Source of the DNA: Planctomycetota bacterium
Lineage (GTDB): Bacteria; Planctomycetota; Phycisphaerae; UBA1845; PWPN01
Direction: 5' to 3'
Assembly: GCA_020346805.1 (NCBI GenBank)
Contig: CP070790.1
Span: 2,889,844 to 2,902,891 of the forward strand
DNA length: 13,048 bases
The notes beneath the pieces are model-generated. The model searched no databases, had not been told where the DNA came from, and was given only the letters and a program-made list of their open reading frames with translations. This document shows, in pieces, positions 1 through 6,626 of the stretch. Numbering within the stretch: the stretch's first letter is position 1; each line of letters starts with the position of its first letter. Made by a program: the position numbers and the translations under genes.

Positions 1-505
1 CATCCATTGTTTTCGGAAAATCCATACGCAGAAGAAGTAATTCGCCATTCTCATCAATCTGGGCCCATGCTTCCCCTACACCATTACCGGCAGGATCGAT
101 TCGGATGTGTAAATATTTAATACCTTTGTTAGCTTCAAGAGTCTGTTCCAGAGCATATGCCGGTGTAACCGATTGGTTGAAAACCAATATGGACAATCCG
201 ACAATGATAGCAATCGTTGCAGCCAGTGCTGTTCCAACTTTGGTATATCTTTTTATCATAGTAATTCTCCTCATTTTTATAGTTTGTTCTCGTAAGATGA
301 GGTCCATGACGCGGTTATCCAATGTTTGCTGAGACAAAGCCACTCCATCTTTCAAAAGTTTATCCCGGAGTTGACTGAGTTCATCAGCCTCGGCTTGACA
401 GGCGGGACAATCCTGTAAATGGGTGGCCATGGCGTCAGCCTGAAGCTGATCCAAAAGATCTTCCATGAAGGCCACTATGTTTTCCTGACACTGTTCGCAA
501 TTCAT
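1..505 (-). CDS. Zinc-finger anti-sigma factor, membrane anchored (partial, C-terminus beyond left edge)
   Basis: Reading the minus strand from the ATG at 505 gives 168 uninterrupted codons that run off the window. Residues 1-40 hold C3 and C6 and then a H29-x3-C33-x2-C36 motif, the signature of the zf-HC2/ZAS anti-sigma head that holds an ECF sigma factor at the membrane. A hydrophobic stretch at about 90-109 is the single membrane span, and residues 110-168 begin an outer domain. The ATG overlaps the TGA of the upstream sigma gene (ATGA), and GGAGG inside the sigma tail serves as ribosome site, so the two are translationally coupled and very probably a cognate pair. The outer domain is not recognised. 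An internal Shine-Dalgarno-like GAGGAG lies 7 bases before an in-frame ATG at 259 (M83), just before the membrane span. Function follows from motif and context. Confidence 0.88.
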   Translation of the reverse strand, partial: MNCEQCQENIVAFMEDLLDQLQADAMATHLQDCPACQAEADELSQLRDKLLKDGVALSQQTLDNRVMDLILREQTIKMRRITMIKRYTKVGTALAATIAIIVGLSILVFNQSVTPAYALEQTLEANKGIKYLHIRIDPAGNGVGEAWAQIDENGELLLLRMDFPKTMD

Positions 506-1038
506 GGCCGTACCTCCAGTTGGCCCGGTAAGTTTTCATGTCGGCGTATCGACTCTCTAAGCATTTGGTAGGCCCGCGAGAGTCTCTTGGTCACCGTCCC
601 CAATGGAATATCCAACTGCTCGGCCACCTGGGAACAGGTTTGATCGCCGTAATACCTCAGCAGTACAACTTCCCGATAAATGTCCGGCAGTTCGCCAATG
701 GCCCGTTCCAGAGCCAAGTCGTTCGATAACTCAGGTTCCTGATTCCGCTCCGACCACAATCCGGCAAGGTCCCGTTGTCTCTTCCGATCCCTCTGCTGCT
801 CCTTGGCCACTCGGCCGGCGATTCCAAGCAGCCAGGAGACAAAAGAATCCGGTTTTTTGAGTTTGTTGAGGGCAAAATAGGCCCGTACAAAGGTTTCCTG
901 GGCGGCCTCCTCCGCTAAGTTGCCGTCGTTAAGTTGACCGGCAAGGAAACTCAGCAGGATGGCCTGATAGCGTCCTACAAGCTCACGATAGGCTTCCGGA
1001 TGGCCATCCAGGCAACGTTCTATGCAATTCCTGTCCAT
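502..1038 (-). CDS. ECF-family RNA polymerase sigma factor
   Basis: A 178-residue protein with the two-domain layout of extracytoplasmic-function sigma factors. Region 2 covers about residues 8-78 (including the AEEAAQETFVRAY core-binding/-10 segment and the SWLLGIAGRVAKEQQR part). Region 4 covers about 112-165, with a helix-turn-helix around YYGDQTCSQVAEQLDIPLGT. The linker between them is rich in charged residues. No extra C-terminal domain is present. The protein should direct RNA polymerase to a small regulon and be held inactive by the zinc-finger anti-sigma encoded next, whose start overlaps this stop codon. A TGAGGT sequence about 10 bases before the ATG is a plausible ribosome site. 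The gene follows the sigma-54 activator by 126 bases on the same strand, so it may share its transcript or have its own promoter. Its exact ECF subgroup cannot be told by eye. Confidence 0.93.
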   Translation of the reverse strand: MDRNCIERCLDGHPEAYRELVGRYQAILLSFLAGQLNDGNLAEEAAQETFVRAYFALNKLKKPDSFVSWLLGIAGRVAKEQQRDRKRQRDLAGLWSERNQEPELSNDLALERAIGELPDIYREVVLLRYYGDQTCSQVAEQLDIPLGTVTKRLSRAYQMLRESIRRHENLPGQLEVRP

Positions 1039-1164
1039 TTACACGGGTACCTCAAAAATCGAGGGGGATTCGAATCCTCACTTGATAGTGCAGATTCTAT
1101 ACGATTTACGACAGGAAATATGAAAAAAATCGGTTTGATTACCCCAAATACCGTTATTCGAGGA

Positions 1165-2667
1165 TCAATCGGGTTTTTTGATGTCGTATTTTTTAATGCG
1201 GTAGCGAAGGTTGTCACGAGAAATATTAAGGACTTTTGCGGCCCGGGTCTGGTTCCAACCGTTTTCTCTGAGGGCCTTTACGATGAGGGCTTTTTCGTAG
1301 CCCCATAAACCTGAATCATTCTTATCAAGAGGCTGAATAACCGTTTTTCCGGTGATCTCCTTGGGCAGCTCATTGGCTCCGATAGTCCTGCCATCGGAGA
1401 GCAAGACTGCCCTTTCGAGGATGTTTTGCAGTTCGCGAATGTTGCCCGGCCATTTGTAGGTAGTCAGCATGGCCATCGCTTCCTCGGTTACCTGGGGAGG
1501 GGGTACATTCAACTGGGTAGCGGAAACCTTAACAAAGTGTTCGACCAACATAGGAATATCCTCCCGCCGTTGGCGAAGTGGAGGCATTTGGATGGGAAAC
1601 ACATTCAGGCGGTAGTAAAGATCCTCTCGAATATCACTTTTTTCAACAGCCTTTTGAATATCCCGATTGGTAGCGGCTATCACGCGGACATCACAGGTGA
1701 CGGTTTTGGTCCCGCCCACGCGGACAAAATCCTTTTCCTGAAGCACACGAAGCAGCTTGATCTGTGTGGAGTGGCTGATATCTCCAATTTCGTCGAGGAA
1801 AATGGTACCGCCGTTAGCCAGTTCGAATCGCCCGATCTTCTGGGAAACCGCACCCGTAAATGCCCCCTTCTCGTGCCCAAACAACTCGCTTTCCAGAAGG
1901 GTTTCGGGCAAAGCGGCACAATTGAGAGCAATAAAGGGCTTACTGTTTCTGGAGGAATTGGCATGAATATGTCGGGCGATCAATTCCTTGCCGGTACCAG
2001 TTTCACCGAGCACCAGTACGGTGGCATTGCTGGCGGCAACTCGGGCACATAAATCCAACGCCTGGATAAGGGCCTGAGAATGTCCGATGATCTGCCCGCT
2101 AAAATCCTGACCGGCCCGTAGTCCTCGATTTTCCTGTTTTAGCTTTTCGTGGACTTGAGCGTTGTCCACGGCACAGGCGGCTATGTTGGCAAAAACCTGG
2201 AGGAGTTCGAGATCACCGCGGGTAAAATTATCCTGCCCGTTCTTATTCAGCACTTCGACAGCCCCGATGATTTCATCCTTCTTAACCAAAGGGGCGGCTA
2301 CCAGACCGCGAGTGGTAAAATGATACTGATCGTCGATGCCGCTGAAGAAATCCTTATCCTTGTGAACATCGATAACCACAGCCGGTTTGCCGCTTCTTAC
2401 AACTCTGCCGGCAATACCAAGATGTGCATCGAATTCCACCCCAATCAACCTGTCGCCTTGAACACCGGTGGCCGCCCTGAAGACTAGTTTATTACGCAGG
2501 CAATCGAGGAGTAAGACGGAAGCAGCCTCAGCATCCATCACCGTAGCGGCGGTCTGGGCAATTGCCTGGAGGGTCTTGGGAAGTTCGAGCGAGGCATTTA
2601 TGGTTCCGGAGGCCTCCACCAGGGCCGAAAGCGTTTTTCCGGGTAATCCGTGTTCTTTTATAGACAT
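1165..2667 (-). CDS. Sigma-54-dependent transcriptional activator, GAF-AAA+-Fis (NifA/FhlA type)
   Basis: A 500-residue bacterial enhancer-binding protein. Residues about 20-175 form a GAF sensor domain like those of NifA and FhlA. The central AAA+ domain has Walker A GETGTGKE (221-228), the sigma-54-contacting GAFTGA loop intact (268-273) and Walker B GGTIFLDE (286-293). The C-terminus (about 455-495) is a Fis-type helix-turn-helix with the usual [19 protein letters not shown] pattern. It should bind an upstream site, hydrolyse ATP and open sigma-54 polymerase complexes in response to a small molecule or redox signal sensed by GAF. No receiver domain is present and no sensor kinase lies nearby, so it is not an obvious two-component regulator. 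Only a weak ribosome site (CGGAACC) precedes the ATG. It heads the leftward gene set; the target promoters are not evident in the window. Confidence 0.95.
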   Translation of the reverse strand: MSIKEHGLPGKTLSALVEASGTINASLELPKTLQAIAQTAATVMDAEAASVLLLDCLRNKLVFRAATGVQGDRLIGVEFDAHLGIAGRVVRSGKPAVVIDVHKDKDFFSGIDDQYHFTTRGLVAAPLVKKDEIIGAVEVLNKNGQDNFTRGDLELLQVFANIAACAVDNAQVHEKLKQENRGLRAGQDFSGQIIGHSQALIQALDLCARVAASNATVLVLGETGTGKELIARHIHANSSRNSKPFIALNCAALPETLLESELFGHEKGAFTGAVSQKIGRFELANGGTIFLDEIGDISHSTQIKLLRVLQEKDFVRVGGTKTVTCDVRVIAATNRDIQKAVEKSDIREDLYYRLNVFPIQMPPLRQRREDIPMLVEHFVKVSATQLNVPPPQVTEEAMAMLTTYKWPGNIRELQNILERAVLLSDGRTIGANELPKEITGKTVIQPLDKNDSGLWGYEKALIVKALRENGWNQTRAAKVLNISRDNLRYRIKKYDIKKPD

Positions 2668-2826
2668 GATTGGTTCCGTTTATACCGTAGTTTTGGCTAT
2701 TTTTTAACCATCCGGAGCCGGGATATAGATAGTTATCGGCCTCAGTAGTGTCATTATTTTCGCCCGGCTGATTGCCCAAGTATTTGTACACACTAAGTTT
2801 ATGGGCGGTGTGATGTCAAGTGTAAT

Positions 2827-2854
2827 TTGACGAAATTTATGGGCTTACTATTAT
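2827..2854 (+). promoter_or_regulatory. Putative sigma-70-type promoter for the second ECF sigma operon
   Basis: TTGACG at 2827-2832 and TATTAT at 2849-2854 are separated by 16 bases, matching the housekeeping -35 and -10 boxes at 5 of 6 positions each. It points at the sigma gene starting at 2921, leaving a leader of about 60 bases. A TTGACA on the opposite strand (2819-2814) lies back to back with it, giving the short inverted repeat GTCAA-N7-TTGAC. That opposite box could be the -35 element for the leftward sigma-54 activator, but I see no good -10 partner for it. Confidence 0.55.
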
Positions 2855-2883
2855 GTAATCCCCAGTTTAACCAAAAATGTGAA

Positions 2884-2894
2884 CCCCTGAGGGG
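2884..2894. repeat. Short perfect inverted repeat in the sigma-factor leader
   Basis: CCCCT-G-AGGGG is a 5-bp perfect inverted repeat around a single base, lying between the putative promoter and the GTG start at 2921. It is too tight to form an RNA hairpin well, so a protein-binding site is more likely than an RNA structure. Function is unknown. Confidence 0.35.
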
Positions 2895-2920
2895 AATAAT
2901 CGTAAGGAATATCAGGAACG

Positions 2921-3514
2921 GTGAATACGCCAACCGACGAGCAGTTGCTGGCCAATTATCTTGAGGGCCAGGTCTCCGGCTTTGAGCTGCTGGTACAGCG
3001 TTATAGCCGGGAGTTGTTTAATTTTCTTGCTCGTTTCACCGGTAACGGCCCTACGGCAGAGGATATTGTTCAGGAAACTTTTTTACAGATTCATCTGTCG
3101 GCAGGAAGTTTCGATCAAAGGCGCCGTTTTAAACCTTGGCTATTCACTATCGCGGCCAATAAGGCGCGAGACTTTTTGCGGAGCCGATCTCGGAAACCCG
3201 AAGTACCACTTCATGCAAGTGTGGGTTCGGAGGACGAGGAAGGGCAACAATTTCTGGATTTTCTGTCGGATGCGGCATCTTCTCCATTGGAGGTATTGGA
3301 AAAGAAGCAGGAACAAGAGTTTGTTAGATCAATAGTCGATCAGATGCCGGTGAATCTTAAGGAGATATTGATTTTATGTTATTACCATCGTTTTGCATAT
3401 AAGGAGATCGCCGATATTCTGGGTATTCCCCTGGGAACGGTCAAAAGTAGATTGCATTCAGCGGTGGCATATTTTGGACGAACATATAGAGCGACATTAA
3501 AAGAGCAAGTTTAG
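2921..3514 (+). CDS. ECF-family RNA polymerase sigma factor (second)
   Basis: A 197-residue sigma factor starting at GTG. Region 2 spans about residues 9-80 (ELFNFLARFTGNGPTAEDIV then the ETFLQIHLSA and PWLFTIAANKARDFLR segments). A long acidic linker follows (about 95-125, with EDEEGQQ). Region 4 spans about 130-185 with the helix-turn-helix FAYKEIADILGIPLGTVKSR. The acidic linker is longer than that of the other sigma factor in the window, and the two are clearly different in sequence, so they are not a recent duplication. AAGGA at 2904-2908 is a usable ribosome site about 12 bases from the GTG. The gene is followed after 16 bases by an anti-sigma-like membrane protein, its likely partner, and preceded by a good promoter at 2827-2854. 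Regulon unknown. Confidence 0.93.
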   Translation: MNTPTDEQLLANYLEGQVSGFELLVQRYSRELFNFLARFTGNGPTAEDIVQETFLQIHLSAGSFDQRRRFKPWLFTIAANKARDFLRSRSRKPEVPLHASVGSEDEEGQQFLDFLSDAASSPLEVLEKKQEQEFVRSIVDQMPVNLKEILILCYYHRFAYKEIADILGIPLGTVKSRLHSAVAYFGRTYRATLKEQV

Positions 3515-3530
3515 AGGAAGTAAATGTGGA

Positions 3531-4565
3531 ATGAGTGACGGACGTGAAATAGAACGAATAGAATCATTACTATTGGACCTTCACCTGAACCAACTGCAGG
3601 CAGAACAGGCCCAGGAGGTTGAAGATGCGATAGCGTCATCACCAGAATTGGCCCGAAAGTCCAAAGTTCTCCGGGAGGTACTTGGTTTGCTCGACGATTA
3701 CCAGCTACCCGAACCATCAGTGGACTTGTCAGAAAGGGTAATGTCCAGGATCGACGAACAAACCTCCCCCCTGCCTTTCCCTGATGCGGACTCAGCGATA
3801 CCGGCGGGCACGGCCCAGGATCTGTCGGCAAGCCCCATCCTGTCTCTACGTGAATTGGTCACTATCGCTGCCTGTATTACACTTTTTGTCAGCATATGTG
3901 TGCCCGGTTACTTCAAGGTTCAAAACCTTGCACGCCGCAAATACTGCGGTTCTAACCTGCAACAGATATGGAATGGAATGGCTAGCTACGCCCAGGCGAA
4001 CAATGGGTATATTGCATATGCAGGTCACGTACCCGGGGGATCCTGGCTGCCGTGGCACCAAAGCCGAACGCCCGGTGTTCGACGGGCATCAAATACTCGG
4101 CCTTTATTTAAGCTGTTACAAGGTCAATACGTTCGCGAGGCCCGGATTTTTATCTGTCCGGCAGATCCACACGGCCGACCAATGCTGGCAGATAGCTATA
4201 AAACGTTTAGCGACTTTGCCGAGCCGGCCAATAATTCCTACAGTTTCCAGTATATGAATCTGCCCCAAGGACGGCTTCTGAATCGTATTAATATCAGGAT
4301 GGTCTTGGTGGCGGACCGTAATCCGTTATTTGATGGGCGGACGGCCGGCCAAAATCTGAGCCCGTACCAGGAGGACAAAACTAATTCATTAATTCACGAG
4401 AAAGGCGCCGGGCAGAACGCCATGTATGCTGATGGGCGCGGTGGTTGGCACACCGAGCCGACCATAGGGGTAAACGGGGATAACATATATCGAGCCGGAC
4501 AACTTATACGCTACCATGGGACGGAAAAGCCGTCTTCCGACGACGATAGCATGCTGGTTCCTTAA
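3531..4565 (+). CDS. Membrane protein joining an anti-sigma-like head to a pseudopilin-like anchor and outer domain
   Basis: 344 residues. Residues 1-75 are a helical, acidic cytoplasmic head resembling the start of planctomycete anti-sigma factors (LLLDLHLNQLQAEQAQEVED, then LPEPSVDLSERVMSRI), but without the Cys/His zinc ligands. A proline-rich linker leads to a membrane span at about 109-128. From about 104 on, the sequence follows the type II pseudopilin plan: a glutamate at the fifth position (E108), the hydrophobic helix, then NLARRKYCGSNLQQIWNGMASYA, as seen in planctomycete pseudopilins. The outer domain has CPADPHG (199-205) and ends with H289-x11-D301-G302, close to the H-x9-DG motif of DUF1559-like proteins. 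The prepilin peptidase glycine is absent, so it is probably not processed. Position 16 bases after the sigma gene suggests it restrains that sigma factor. Start set by ATG at 3531; an earlier ATG at 3523 gives only a 4-residue peptide. Confidence 0.8.
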   Translation: MSDGREIERIESLLLDLHLNQLQAEQAQEVEDAIASSPELARKSKVLREVLGLLDDYQLPEPSVDLSERVMSRIDEQTSPLPFPDADSAIPAGTAQDLSASPILSLRELVTIAACITLFVSICVPGYFKVQNLARRKYCGSNLQQIWNGMASYAQANNGYIAYAGHVPGGSWLPWHQSRTPGVRRASNTRPLFKLLQGQYVREARIFICPADPHGRPMLADSYKTFSDFAEPANNSYSFQYMNLPQGRLLNRINIRMVLVADRNPLFDGRTAGQNLSPYQEDKTNSLIHEKGAGQNAMYADGRGGWHTEPTIGVNGDNIYRAGQLIRYHGTEKPSSDDDSMLVP

Positions 4566-4598
4566 ATAAGAGATTTACATTTTTATTCCAGTCCTGAT

Positions 4599-4631
4599 AC
4601 ACATATCGTCCTCAAGTCGATATTTATGTGT
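4599..4631. repeat. Imperfect hairpin after the second sigma operon
   Basis: ACACAT-ATCG (4599-4608) can pair with CGAT (4618-4621) and ATGTGT (4626-4631), leaving a 4-base bulge and a 9-base loop. It follows the stop at 4565 and could end that transcript, but it is AT-rich and lacks a proper T run, so it is at best a weak terminator. Confidence 0.3.
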
Positions 4632-4661
4632 TTGATTAGACATTAAATAATCGGGTATAAT
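4632..4661 (+). promoter_or_regulatory. Putative sigma-70-type promoter for the exported-protein gene
   Basis: TTGATT at 4632-4637 and a perfect TATAAT at 4656-4661 are separated by 18 bases. The pair sits about 60 bases before the ATG at 4725 and directly follows the weak hairpin at 4599-4631, suggesting that the downstream gene is transcribed on its own. Confidence 0.55.
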
Positions 4662-4724
4662 CAATAGTGTTGAACCAGATTCCGATCCGGTTTTCAATTC
4701 CGAACATCAACATGGAGATACTTC

Positions 4725-5222
4725 ATGTACACTCATAATAAGATCATAAAGCCCATTTCATATCTGATTGGCGGTGTAATAATGATGGGGGTTATGGGGG
4801 GGCCATGCGACATTACTGTTTTTCCCGAAGGTATTATATCGTTCGACGCGGTGACCGTTGAATTGGTCAATACTACTGCCTATCCGGTTGAGCCCTATCT
4901 CTACGTAGATCCCGACGAAAATATTTTTTCAGCCGCCCAAATCATAAACGACGAAAACTTTGTACTCCTTGATCCGCCGGTTCAGCCAGGGGAGATTGTC
5001 CAACTTAGTTTTGACTGTGATATGATCGGCTCCATTGTTTCGGATCACGCCTGGTTATTGCTGTCCGACCTTGAGGCAATAGAAAGCGATAACGGCCCCC
5101 TGTTAACAGAAGAGGAGGAGTTCCAATGCGGCGATATTATAAGTTTCATATTTATCGATGAAGGGCCGGGAGGCGCTTTCTTTACCCGGGTGGAGGTCAA
5201 CGGTCGTTTTGTTGAGGATTGA
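4725..5222 (+). CDS. Small exported protein of unknown function
   Basis: 165 residues, not assigned to a family. Residues 1-26 look like a signal peptide: a basic start (H4, K6, K9) followed by a hydrophobic stretch ending VIMMGVMGGPCDI. C28 could suggest a lipoprotein, but the residue before it is proline, so a lipobox is doubtful. The remainder is acidic and rich in beta-type segments, with an early part (about 30-75) that reads like a beta-sandwich (ISFDAVTVELVNTTAYPVEP) and a PVQPGEIVQLSFDCD segment typical of extracellular beta-sandwich domains. Three cysteines remain after C28 is counted (C28, C98, C135). GGAG ten bases before the ATG is a clear ribosome site. Its last 26 bases overlap the tail of the convergent radical-SAM gene. 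Envelope or periplasmic location is inferred; no role can be proposed. Confidence 0.75.
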   Translation: MYTHNKIIKPISYLIGGVIMMGVMGGPCDITVFPEGIISFDAVTVELVNTTAYPVEPYLYVDPDENIFSAAQIINDENFVLLDPPVQPGEIVQLSFDCDMIGSIVSDHAWLLLSDLEAIESDNGPLLTEEEEFQCGDIISFIFIDEGPGGAFFTRVEVNGRFVED

Positions 5223-6351
5223 CGTTCCCTTTCTTCGCTGATGATTTAGGCTGATAAGCACAATAAGGCTCTTCGGCAAGATAGTCGCCGGACTGGTAAA
5301 AAGCCCTAGCTCGACAACCGCCGCATACTTTGATAAATTCACATTGTGCGCACTTGCCGGTGAGTTGTTTGGGATCCCGCAAATCGGCAAAAACACTACT
5401 GTTTCGCCAGATATCTGCAAAATCATGAAGTTTGACATCACCTGCCGATATCGGGAGGTAACCGCAAGGGTAGACTTCACCGGTATGGGAGACAAAGCAT
5501 ACCGCCGAACCCGCCAAACATCCCTTGGTCACGCTATAAAGCGAACCGGATGATTCGGATGAGGTTGAAGGTTGAGGCTGGTCCAGGCCTTTGGCTTCCT
5601 GCCGAAGTATGCGGTAATAATGGGGTGCACATGTGGGCTTAATCTGTAAAGAAGTCTGCCGATCTAGTTGATAAATCAATTTTAGTCTTTCCTCGATTTG
5701 GTTCTTGTTCAACATCTGACTTTCGGCGATTTGTACGCCACATCCTACGGGCACCAGCAGGAAATAATGGACGGCGACGGCACCAATGCTTTCGGCCAAT
5801 TTGAGGATGTCCTCGATTTGGTCCATGTTGTGCCGGGCTATGGTGCAATTGACCTGTATCGATACGCCTTCGTTTCGTAATAGCCTCGCCCCTTCTATCG
5901 CCCGTTCAAACGAACCGGCCTGGCCGCGGAAAGCATCATGTGTTGCGGGGTCTGCCCCGTCAAAGGATATACTAACCCGCTCAAAAGCGGCCTCTGCGAT
6001 TTTCCCCGCTATCTGCAAATTGATTAAGGTAGCATTGGTTGCTAATGCGGTTATAAGGCCGACCTTTTTGGCATAGACTGCAAGCTCAAAGATGTCGGGT
6101 CTCATGAGTGGTTCGCCGCCGGAAAATACAAGAACCGGTCGGCCGACGGTAGCGATTTGATCAATTAACTCCCTGGCTTGCTCAGTGCTCAGGTCATGCT
6201 TGGACAATTCCTGAGACTCTTCCATCCTGCGGCAATGTACACATTCCAGATTGCAGCCGATAGTCGTTTCCCAGAAAACCAGCCGTAAAGGCGAACTATC
6301 GCTACTTACTGAGGGATTTTGCGCCTGGTCTGACTTATGTTCGAAATGCAT
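5197..6351 (-). CDS. ahbD: Radical SAM/SPASM protein, AhbD/NirJ type (probable haem b synthase)
   Basis: 384 residues. The N-terminal radical-SAM domain has C33-x3-C37-x2-C40, which binds the 4Fe-4S cluster and S-adenosylmethionine, and GGEP at 78-81. After KPTCAPHYYR (C241), a SPASM-type C-terminal region carries C278, C285, C296, C334, C337, C343, C346 and C364 for an auxiliary cluster. The order GCLAGSAVCFVSHTGEVYP, LRDPKQLTGKC and VCGGCRARAF is the pattern I know from AhbD, which oxidatively decarboxylates Fe-coproporphyrin III to haem in the anaerobic sirohaem-dependent route. The related NirJ (haem d1) and AhbC are the alternatives; the CVHCR form after WETT favours AhbD. A serine-rich insert lies at 262-269. 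No other haem-route gene is in the window. The stop overlaps the convergent gene by 26 bases. Family secure; exact reaction inferred. Confidence 0.8.
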   Translation of the reverse strand: MHFEHKSDQAQNPSVSSDSSPLRLVFWETTIGCNLECVHCRRMEESQELSKHDLSTEQARELIDQIATVGRPVLVFSGGEPLMRPDIFELAVYAKKVGLITALATNATLINLQIAGKIAEAAFERVSISFDGADPATHDAFRGQAGSFERAIEGARLLRNEGVSIQVNCTIARHNMDQIEDILKLAESIGAVAVHYFLLVPVGCGVQIAESQMLNKNQIEERLKLIYQLDRQTSLQIKPTCAPHYYRILRQEAKGLDQPQPSTSSESSGSLYSVTKGCLAGSAVCFVSHTGEVYPCGYLPISAGDVKLHDFADIWRNSSVFADLRDPKQLTGKCAQCEFIKVCGGCRARAFYQSGDYLAEEPYCAYQPKSSAKKGNVNPQQNDR

Positions 6352-6381
6352 ACATTAACAACCTAGATGGGCATGCCAGGT

Positions 6382-6409
6382 CTATACCCATAAAGAACAT
6401 ATGGTATAG
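6382..6409. repeat. Inverted repeat in the leader of the AhbD-like gene
   Basis: CTATACCCATA (6382-6392) and TATGGTATAG (6400-6409) are complementary over 10 base pairs with one bulged C and a 7-base loop. It lies just downstream of the putative leftward promoter and about 30 bases before the start codon of the radical-SAM gene. It could be an operator overlapping the transcription start or a leader hairpin. Confidence 0.5.
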
Positions 6410-6420
6410 CCCTCTAAACT

Positions 6421-6448
6421 ATTATATTATCATCATATAATTTGTCTA
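6421..6448 (-). promoter_or_regulatory. Putative sigma-70-type promoter for the AhbD-like gene
   Basis: On the minus strand TAGACA (plus positions 6448-6443) is followed after 16 bases by a perfect TATAAT (6426-6421), 5 of 6 and 6 of 6 matches. The start codon at 6351 lies about 70 bases on. The region is itself a 7-bp inverted repeat (ATTATAT-N7-ATATAAT, 6421-6441), so a second TATAAT faces right at 6436-6441, but I see no good -35 for that direction. Confidence 0.55.
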
Positions 6449-6478
6449 TGTAGCTAAACAGTGAAGTCCGGTATCTAA

Positions 6479-6519
6479 GAGTTTTACCGAGTTTTACCAT
6501 AAGTAAAACGCTTACTTAT
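6479..6519. promoter_or_regulatory. Operator-like cluster: tandem repeat plus two overlapping palindromes
   Basis: GAGTTTTACC occurs twice in direct tandem (6479-6488, 6489-6498). Its GTTTTAC (6491-6497) is also the left arm of an inverted repeat with GTAAAAC (6503-6509, 5-base spacer). Directly after the tandem, ATAAGTAA (6499-6506) and TTACTTAT (6512-6519) form a perfect 8-bp inverted repeat around AACGC. The arrangement resembles binding sites of a dimeric repressor with a central CG, as in LacI-family operators, but the identity of the regulator is a guess. It lies 108 bases before the GH38-like gene. Confidence 0.5.
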
Positions 6520-6553
6520 TTGAAATGATGGCCATCAGAAGGTACAACACTCC

Positions 6554-6582
6554 GATAGGCATGGTTCATCATCCGGCCTATC
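6554..6582. repeat. Inverted repeat in the leader of the GH38-like gene
   Basis: GATAGGC (6554-6560) and GCCTATC (6576-6582) are a perfect 7-bp inverted repeat with a 15-base spacer, ending 44 bases before the proposed GTG start. No T run follows, so it is not a terminator; a leader hairpin or protein site is possible. Confidence 0.4.
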
Positions 6583-6616
6583 AAGAATAAAACAAATACG
6601 GCAAGAAATGACCTAT

Positions 6617-6621
6617 GGAGG
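6617..6621 (+). promoter_or_regulatory. Ribosome binding site deciding a GTG start
   Basis: GGAGG lies 5 bases before GTG at 6627, ideal spacing. The in-frame ATG at 6615 overlaps this GGAGG and has no ribosome site of its own, so GTG at 6627 is the likelier start of the GH38-like gene. Confidence 0.6.
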
Positions 6622-6626
6622 ATGTT

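Noticed and set aside
1060..1090. GGATTCGAATCC resembling the T-arm of a tRNA
   Set aside because: The base before TTCGAAT would be A instead of the near-invariant G53 on either strand, the T stem does not pair well, and no D-arm, anticodon arm or acceptor partner is present. It is only a 12-bp palindrome.
1090..1130. Possible promoter for the first ECF sigma gene (TTCATA, 17 bases, TATAGA on the minus strand)
   Set aside because: Only 4 of 6 matches in each box in an AT-rich spacer; not strong enough to list.
1426..2052. Long plus-strand reading frame opposite the sigma-54 activator
   Set aside because: It is antisense to a clear gene, has no ribosome site and shows no recognisable protein.
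4599..4631. Rho-independent terminator after the second sigma operon
   Set aside because: The stem is AT-rich and bulged and the T run is weak, so it is listed only as an imperfect hairpin.
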